Below are positions 51,490 through 64,000 of a stretch of 64,000 nt of DNA, in pieces. The translations under genes were made by a program, and so were the position numbers. The notes beneath the pieces are model-generated. The model ran no database searches. It was not told where the DNA came from and saw only the letters and a list, made by a program, of their open reading frames with translations. The stretch comes from Streptomyces canus (lineage in GTDB: Bacteria > Actinomycetota > Actinomycetes > Streptomycetales > Streptomycetaceae). Position 1 is the first letter of the stretch, and each line of letters opens with the position of its first letter. The stretch lies in contig NZ_KQ948669.1 in the NCBI RefSeq assembly GCF_001514145.1, forward strand, positions 248,001-312,000, written 5' to 3'.

Positions 51490-52211
51490 CGATCACCAGG
51501 AAGCGAAGCGGCATAGGGGCTTCTGCCGGGACTCACCACCTGACGCCTACCGCCACTTGCCGTTTGGATACTCCCCGAGGGCCGGGTGGTGCTCTTTAGC
51601 CGAAGAAGTGAAGGGGCGGGTCTCTGACCTGCGGCTGTGTAATCGATCAACGCTGCGACCTGCGACTTACCTGTCGGTGGTTGTCAGCGTTGGTCGTCGT
51701 TGAGCACCCTTCGACGGCCCAGAGACGGCCCGAACCGTGATCGTCACTGCTACGCTACCAGCGTCGTCAGTTGAGGCTAGGGGCGGGAGCTTGGGGTTCG
51801 ATTCCCCTTGCAGCCCTCCTCGTGCTCGTCTCGGTCGCAGTCGTTGCCCGGTTCATCATTCTGGTCCTAGAAAACAACACGCCAGGAACTCAAGGGTCCG
51901 CTTCGAATCGAGAGGAGAACAATCATGAGTAATGCGCGAAAGTCTGTAGTGGCCGTATTGCAAGTGGCCGGGGCGGTCGCGGAGGAATCTGCAGCTGGGC
52001 TGCTGCTCCTCGCCTGAGCTGACGAACTGAGGTCCTGATGCCATCAAGGTGTTCAGGGCCTTTTACAGCAACCGCGGCAACCGTAGCCGTCCGCCACCAG
52101 CCTCCATCAGCCGACTGACCTGCCGAGCAGACCTCAGCGACCGCCCCGCCCGTAGTTCGCATCGAAGGGCAGCTTGACGTAAGGCCCGCCAGGGGGCGCC
52201 GTCTCAGCTCA
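51490..52211. other. island gap with a dispersed repeat and a small open frame
   Basis: Besides the small frame at 51925-52017 and the second copy of the dispersed repeat (51699-51732), these 720 bp show no gene. A T-arm-like string, GGGGTTCGATTCCCC, lies around 51794, but no tRNA folds around it. Confidence 0.45.
51925..52017 (+). CDS. possible 30-residue peptide
   Basis: An ATG with a very good ribosome site (GAGAGGAGAAC, 8 bp upstream) opens a 30-codon frame. It starts MSNARKSVVAVLQVAGAVAE and ends in a hydrophobic GLLLLA. Nothing identifies it. It may be the stump of a gene cut by the rearrangement that also truncated the integrase, or a genuine small peptide. Confidence 0.3.
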   Translation: MSNARKSVVAVLQVAGAVAEESAAGLLLLA

Positions 52212-52331
52212 TAGACAGCGCCCCGCCAGCTGACTCGGTTCGGCACCGTCGCACTCGCTGAGGGCTTTCGCTCCGAACTGATCCGGGCCACGGGGAAGGG
52301 CGAGGCCTTCGTCGTCGCCACCGGGCTGCCG

Positions 52332-53522
52332 GTGTCCCATCGTTCCAAGTCGGCTTCGATGAGCTGGTACGCGTTCGCAGTCGGGTACGTGGATGCCCGT
52401 TGGCCGGAGCTCGGCGGCAACAGCCGTAAGAACACGGCCAAGACCCTGACGGCGGCCACCATCGCGCTGCTGCGTGTCCAGCCGACCCAATTCGCCCCGG
52501 TGGCCGTGCGGACTGCACTGCGCGAATGGGCGTTCAACGCGACTCGTCGTGCGGACGCCCCGCGAGACGTGGTGACCATCCTCCGGTGGGTGGAGCGCAA
52601 CTCCCTGCCGGTCTCGGCCTGGGAGGAGCCGGAGAGGGTAGATGAGGTCCTGCGCGCCGTCGACACGCGCCTCGACGGCAAGCAGGCGGCGGCCTGGTCC
52701 AGGAAGCGCCACCGCCGGATCCTCAACGTCGTTATGAAGCACGCGATCCGGCGGCGTGTTCTGCGGACCAACCCCCTCCCCAAGGGGAAGGAGTCGACGA
52801 CTGTCACCAAGACCAGCAACGCCGTGGACAAGCGGTCCTTGATGAATGCGGACCAGGCGGCGGCTCTCCTCGACTGGATCCGGCGCCGGCCGCGTGGAGG
52901 AAAGCGGCTGCACGCGTTCTTCGCCACGCTGTACTACTGCGGTCTGCGGCCGGAGGAAGCCGTGGCCATGCGAGTGGAAGACGTGACGATTCCCGGCCCC
53001 GACGCCCGGGATCAGTGGTGCGAGCTGCTGATCCACACGGCGACTCCGGAGGTCGGCAAGCAGTGGACCGACACCGGAGAGATCCACGAGGAACGTGACC
53101 TGAAGGGCCGTGCCGAAGGCGAGACGCGCACCGCGCCGGGGCATCCCGCCCTGACGCGCATCCTGCGCCAGCACATCGAGGACGAACAGCTCAAGCCGGG
53201 GGATCTTCTGTTCCAGGCGGAGACGGGCGGCATCCTCGCGGGTTCGGTCATCCGCCGGGCCTGGCGCAGTGCGCGCAAGGCCGTTTTGCCCCCGCACGTC
53301 TTCGAGTCGCCCACGGGCAAGCGGGTGTACGACAACCGGCACACCCGCCTGACGAAGTGGCTCAACGACGGCATCCCGCCCGCCCAGGTGGCCGAGTGGG
53401 CCGGCAACAGCGTCCCCGTGCTGCTTGCCACCTACGCCCGGTGCGTCGACGGGCAGCTGCCGGACTTGAAGAAGCGTCTGGAAGCTGCCGGAGATCTCCC
53501 CGAGCTGCCTGACGGTGGTTGA
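52332..53522 (+). CDS. tyrosine recombinase (integrase), N-terminally truncated
   Basis: A 396-residue core-binding plus catalytic part of an actinobacterial tyrosine recombinase. Catalytic residues are Arg in LYYCGLRPEEAVAMR, the R-H pair in YDNRHTRLTKWLNDG, AEWAGNSVPVLLATYARC, and its Tyr. The same frame reads as integrase upstream of GTG 52332 (TVALAEGFRSELIRATGKG, then EAFVVATGLP) back to a TAG at 52212-52214, with no start codon in between. The N-terminal arm-binding domain, some 50 or more residues, is missing. It is probably inactive. It ends 180 bp before a tRNA-Arg 3' half, the expected att neighbourhood. Confidence 0.85.
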   Translation: MSHRSKSASMSWYAFAVGYVDARWPELGGNSRKNTAKTLTAATIALLRVQPTQFAPVAVRTALREWAFNATRRADAPRDVVTILRWVERNSLPVSAWEEPERVDEVLRAVDTRLDGKQAAAWSRKRHRRILNVVMKHAIRRRVLRTNPLPKGKESTTVTKTSNAVDKRSLMNADQAAALLDWIRRRPRGGKRLHAFFATLYYCGLRPEEAVAMRVEDVTIPGPDARDQWCELLIHTATPEVGKQWTDTGEIHEERDLKGRAEGETRTAPGHPALTRILRQHIEDEQLKPGDLLFQAETGGILAGSVIRRAWRSARKAVLPPHVFESPTGKRVYDNRHTRLTKWLNDGIPPAQVAEWAGNSVPVLLATYARCVDGQLPDLKKRLEAAGDLPELPDGG

Positions 53523-53536
53523 TCTTCGGCCAAAGA

Positions 53537-53556
53537 ACTTCGACACGTATTCGACA
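53537..53556 (+). repeat. direct repeat, right copy (TTCGACAC motif)
   Basis: ACTTCGACACGTATTCGACA, 14 bp after the integrase stop, is 18/20 identical to 47461-47480 in the same orientation. Confidence 0.55.
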
Positions 53557-53666
53557 CAGCCACCCGCAAAAACCCGGTGACAGCCGGACAGCTCCGGAGC
53601 TCTCCCTTGATCGTCAGGGGAGTGCCCGGGGCTTCCTCGTTCCGGGCGATACCCGCTCTGAGCAGC

Positions 53667-53692
53667 AAAAACGCCCTCCCGATGGGAGGGCG
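53667..53692 (-). terminator. tRNA-Arg terminator
   Basis: On the minus strand CGCCCTCCC-ATC-GGGAGGGCG is followed by TTTTT. It sits 9 bp past the tRNA 3' end and is a textbook intrinsic terminator. Confidence 0.85.
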
Positions 53693-53700
53693 GAGACTTG

Positions 53701-53748
53701 CGCCCCCGGCAGGACTCGAACCTGCGGCCAAGCGCTTAGAAGGCGCCG
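53701..53748 (-). pseudogene. 3' half of tRNA-Arg(UCU), probable att core
   Basis: On the minus strand the anticodon arm GGCGC-CTTCTAA-GCGCT (anticodon TCT) is followed by a variable loop, a perfect T-arm GCAGG-TTCGAGT-CCTGC, and the 3' acceptor strand CGGGGGC plus discriminator G. The 5' half (acceptor and D-arm) is absent: the sequence to the right does not pair. This is the usual footprint of an integrative element in a tRNA gene. The intact tRNA would lie at the far end of an element extending rightwards, or has been lost. Confidence 0.75.
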
Positions 53749-53779
53749 GGCCTCTGGTGTCACCGCTCGGGGCTGGCCG

Positions 53780-54589
53780 TCAGGGCGGATCGCCCGCGAG
53801 GAACTCCACGAGCACCTTGTTCACCGCGGCGGGGTTCTCCAGATAGCCGTAGTGCCCGCAGCCCTCGACGATCTCGTGGCGGGCCCCCGGGATGGCGTCG
53901 GCGACCTCCTGGCCCAGCCGGGGCGGGGTGATCAGGTCGTCGGCGAAGGAGACCACCTGGCAGGGCACGCGGATGCCCTGGTAGGCAGCGAGCCGGTTCT
54001 CGAGCCGGCTGACCTCCATCTGCGCCCGCTGGCCCGGCCCCGGCTCGGACGTCAGCTCGAACAGGTCGAGCCAGTCGGCCATCGCGGTGTCGTCGTCCAG
54101 GGTGCGGGGGGACAGCGACTTCAGGGCCCGCAGGACGGCCGCGTACCGGTTCGGCAGCCGGACCCCGGCGTCGTACAGGTCGATCTCCGCCCGGGTGAGC
54201 TCGGCGCGCAGGAGGTCGGTGCGGCCGCGGGTGGCCATGAGGACGGCCCGGCCGACCAGGTCGGGCCGGGCCAGGGCCAGTTCCTGGGCGACGAACGCGC
54301 CCATGGAGGTGCCGACCACGGCGCAGGGCCCGAGCTCCAGTCGCTCGATGAGCCCGGCCGCGTCCTCGACCATGTCCCGCAGCGTGAAGCCCTCGGGGCA
54401 CTCGGACGACGGGGGGATGCCCCGGTTGTCGAAGGTGACCACCCGGAGTCCGGCGGCGGTGAGCGCGGGCACCTGGTGCAGGTGCCACACCGTACGGCCG
54501 CCGCCGGTGCCCTGGATCATCACCACCGGGGCGCCGGTGCCGGCCTCCTCGTAGCTGAGCCGAATCCCGTTCACGGGAATGACCGGCAT
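53780..54589 (-). CDS. alpha/beta hydrolase of the NRPS cluster
   Basis: A 269-residue alpha/beta hydrolase. The oxyanion stretch VVMIQGTGGGRTVW is followed by the nucleophile elbow VVGTSMGAFVAQELAL (GTSMG, catalytic Ser), the acid in VVSFADDLITPPR, and the His in EGCGHYGYLENP. It may be a type II editing thioesterase-like or tailoring hydrolase for the NRPS product. It is the last gene of the NRPS operon, 29 bp after mbtH. The right end of the island lies immediately downstream. Confidence 0.85.
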   Translation of the reverse strand: MPVIPVNGIRLSYEEAGTGAPVVMIQGTGGGRTVWHLHQVPALTAAGLRVVTFDNRGIPPSSECPEGFTLRDMVEDAAGLIERLELGPCAVVGTSMGAFVAQELALARPDLVGRAVLMATRGRTDLLRAELTRAEIDLYDAGVRLPNRYAAVLRALKSLSPRTLDDDTAMADWLDLFELTSEPGPGQRAQMEVSRLENRLAAYQGIRVPCQVVSFADDLITPPRLGQEVADAIPGARHEIVEGCGHYGYLENPAAVNKVLVEFLAGDPP

Positions 54590-54618
54590 GGTGCCTCTTC
54601 CCTCTCGTGGTGCTCGGA

Positions 54619-54837
54619 TCAGGCGGTGCCGTCCATGGCGTCGACGAGGCTCTTGGGCCGCATGTCGGTCCAGTGCGTGTTGACGTACTCGAGGGCCGCG
54701 TCACGGGTGGTCTCCCCGAGGGCGGTCCGCCAGCCGGCGGGCACCTCGACGAACGCCGGCCACAGCGAGTGCTGTCCCTCGTCGTTGACCAGGACCAGGT
54801 AGGTGCCCTCGGGGTCCTCGAAGGGATTGCTGCTCAT
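54619..54837 (-). CDS. MbtH-like NRPS chaperone
   Basis: A 72-residue MbtH protein that binds and activates NRPS adenylation domains. The signature is complete: NPFEDPEGTYLVLVNDEGQH, SLWPAFVEVPAGW with its conserved Trp residues, and THWTDMRPKSL at the C-terminus. It is encoded 42 bp after the NRPS gene. Confidence 0.96.
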   Translation of the reverse strand: MSSNPFEDPEGTYLVLVNDEGQHSLWPAFVEVPAGWRTALGETTRDAALEYVNTHWTDMRPKSLVDAMDGTA

Positions 54838-54879
54838 TCGAACGCTCCTTCTCTGCGAATGCGGTTTCTCTGGGAGTAC

Positions 54880-62051
<7,172 letters not shown>

Positions 62052-62052
<1 letters not shown>

Positions 62053-64000
62053 CAGAGGTTCCTCCACTCGTCTTCCAGCAGGTCGATCTCGCTCTGGTCC
62101 AGCAGGCTCAGCGACACGTCCGAGACGGTCAGCCCACCGGCGTCGGGGTTCTCGGCGTGGTCGGCGAGGGCCTCGAGGGCTCGGAACCACAGCTCGGCCA
62201 GGTCCCGCACCTCGCTCTCGTCGAGGATCCCGTCGGCCCAGGACCAGGTGGCGGCCAGTTCGGGGCCGCGTGGGCCGTCGTTGGTGCGGGCGTTGAGCTC
62301 CAGGGGATGGGCGAGCGCCACCCTGGGGTCGGTGCCGCCGACGCCGGCCGCGGTGGCCAGCACCGTCCAGTCAGGGACGGTCTCGCTGCCGGCGTTCTCC
62401 ACCCCCGCCGTGGTGAAACGGCCCAGGTAGTTGAAGGCGACCTGGGGAGTGGGCAGTCCGGCGAACCGCTGGGCGGTACGCGGGTTCAGGTGGCGGACGA
62501 GGCCGTATCCGATGCCCTTGTCGGGCACTTGACGCAGCTGCTCCTTGACCTGCTTGACGACGTCACCGGCGGCCGGGCCGCCCGCGAAGGCGTCGGACAG
62601 GTCGAGGGCGGAGGCGTCCAGGCGCACCGGGTGCAGGCTGGTGAACCAGCCGACCGTGCGGGAGAGATCGGCCCGGCCCACGAGATCCTCCTCCCGGCCG
62701 TGACCTTCCAGGTCCATCAGGACGCCGGTGCTCCGGCTGCCGCGACGGGCCCAGGCGAGGGCGAACGCCGCCAGCAGGACGTCGTTGACCTCGGCCCGGA
62801 ACACGGACGGCACACGGGTCAGCACCCGCTCGGTCACCGCCGTGGGCAGGGTCAGGGTGAGGTGACGGGCCGAGGCATAGGTGTCGCCCGACGGGTCCAG
62901 CCGGCGCCGCCCGAGCAGCGAGTCGCCGGACCGCAGCACCGACTGCCACCAGTCGGCCTCCGCGGTACGCGCGGGATCGGCCGCCACCTCGGTGAGCCGC
63001 TGCGCCCAGCGGCGCAACGAGGTGCCCACGGGCTGCAGTTCGACCGGCCGGCCCGCGGCCACGGCCCGGTGGGCCTCGGCGAGGTCCGGTACGAGGATCC
63101 GCCAGGACACCCCGTCGACCACCAGGTGGTGGACGATCAGGAGAAGCAGGCCGGGCGCCGTCTCACCGCGGTCGAACCAGACCGCCTGGACGAGCCGTCC
63201 CGCGCCGAGGTCCAGGCGTTCGCGGGCGGCGACCGTCTCGGTCCGCACCAGGTCCTGCTGGGCCCGCTCGTCGAGTCCTGCGGCGTCCACCCGGCGCAGG
63301 AACAGGTGGGCGTCGACGGCGCCGGGCTCGCGGATCTCCAGCCGTGGTTCCGGGCCGGCCGCGAGGCGGGCGCGCAAGGCGTCGTGGTGGTCGAGGACGG
63401 CCCGCAGCGCGGCCGTGAGGTCCTCATGGCGCAGCCCTGCGGGTACCTGCACCAGCCGGGACTGGTTGAACTGGTCCGCGGGTCCGCCGCGTTCGAGGAA
63501 CCATCGCATGATCGGGGTCAGGGGGACGTCGCCGATGCCGGCGCCCGGCTCCTCGACCGCCTCCCCGCTCGTCTCCGTGACGACCTCGGCGAGCGCCGCC
63601 ACGGTCCGCTGTTCGAACACGTCGCGCACCGACAGCTCCAGACCGGCCCGCCGTGCCCGGCTGACCAGCTGGATCGACATGATGCTGTCGCCGCCCAGGT
63701 CGAAGAACCCGTCGTCGACACCGACCTCCGACAGCCCGAGAACGTCCGCGAACAGACCGCACAGCGCCTTCTCCCGCTCCGTGCGCGGTCCGCGGCGCTC
63801 GGTGCCCGTGCCGTAGTCGGGGGCCGGCAGGGCTCGCCGGTCCAGCTTGCCGTTCAGGGTCAGCGGCAGGGCGTCCAGGGGGACGACGGCCGAGGGGACC
63901 ATGTACTCGGGCAGGGTCGCCGCCACGTGTGCGCGCAGCGCGTCGGGGTCGAGCGTGCCGCCCGCGGTCGCGACGACGTAGGCGACGAGCCGCTTGTCCC
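62052..64000 (-). CDS. nonribosomal peptide synthetase, A-T-E end (partial)
   Basis: The last 649 residues of an NRPS whose start lies beyond the right edge. The C-terminal tail of an adenylation domain (LPLTLNGKLDRRALPAPD, with the A10 lysine) is followed by a T domain of the pre-epimerization type (FFDLGGDSIMSIQLVSRARR). A full epimerization domain follows, with LIVHHLVVDGVSWRILVPDL, GIGYGLVRHL and AFNYLGR. The module therefore delivers a D-configured residue to the next synthetase. The substrate pocket is outside the window. Confidence 0.93.

Noticed and set aside
51770..51815. tRNA or tmRNA end around GGGGTTCGATTCCCC
   Set aside because: The T-arm-like string has no acceptor, anticodon arm or CCA context; it may be chance or an old att remnant.
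53701..53780. Complete tRNA-Arg
   Set aside because: The sequence 5' of the anticodon arm cannot form a D-arm and pairs poorly with the acceptor strand, so only the 3' half is present.

Overview
The window looks like Streptomyces chromosome. G+C is very high, third codon positions are strongly G/C, GTG starts and 1-20 nt gene overlaps are common, and the gene families are typical of the genus: GH46 chitosanase, AfsR-like STAND protein, large LuxR-type (LAL) regulator, secreted trypsin, NRPS with MbtH, and lasso peptide enzymes. All calls come from reading the sequence; no database search was run.

Layout. 1-5.6 kb: an NmrA-type oxidoreductase cut by the window edge, an AraC regulator overlapping a secreted chitosanase, and a STAND (NB-ARC/TPR) protein preceded by a dense cluster of TGTCCG boxes. 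5.6-15.8 kb: a purine-to-glyoxylate catabolic block with permease, 8-oxoguanine deaminase-type amidohydrolase, uricase, HIU hydrolase, OHCU decarboxylase, a small HTH protein, then hydroxypyruvate isomerase, tartronate semialdehyde reductase and glyoxylate carboligase. Urate is degraded towards allantoin, and glyoxylate is salvaged to glycerate. The hyi and gcl promoters carry paired TTCC-N8-GAAA boxes with the same 21-bp phasing. 15.8-28.7 kb: a zinc-ribbon protein, a 134-bp tandem repeat, two coupled AMP-forming acyl-CoA synthetases with a divergent GAF/LuxR regulator, a LAL regulator beside a secreted trypsin, a LysE exporter, an AlkZ-like winged-helix protein and CorA. 28.7-29.9 kb is decayed sequence with an M19 dipeptidase relic.

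29.9-47.3 kb is the most unusual part. A tightly packed ten-gene minus-strand operon begins with a 40-residue lasso precursor (40208-40330), followed by lasso cyclase, RRE protein (B1) and leader peptidase (B2). It continues with an Fe/2-oxoglutarate dioxygenase, two proteins I do not recognise, a GH3-type acyl-adenylating enzyme, an HMG-CoA reductase fused to an aminoglycoside-phosphotransferase-like kinase, and a second P-loop kinase. The divergent DedA protein, two-component system, ornithine cyclodeaminase-like enzyme and MMPL exporter appear to share its regulation: the same 14-bp operator, repeated at exactly 24-bp spacing, lies upstream of both the lasso precursor/DedA pair and the cyclodeaminase/MMPL pair. 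A lasso peptide locus wired to HMG-CoA/mevalonate-type chemistry is my best candidate for an undescribed system.

47.3-53.8 kb is a small genomic island: short accessory genes, a GIY-YIG protein, a methyltransferase, an N-terminally truncated integrase, and the 3' half of tRNA-Arg(UCU) with its terminator. 53.8-64 kb is the end of an NRPS cluster on the minus strand: an A-T-E module (partial), then C-A(Val-like)-T-C-A(Pro-like)-T-TE, MbtH and an alpha/beta hydrolase.
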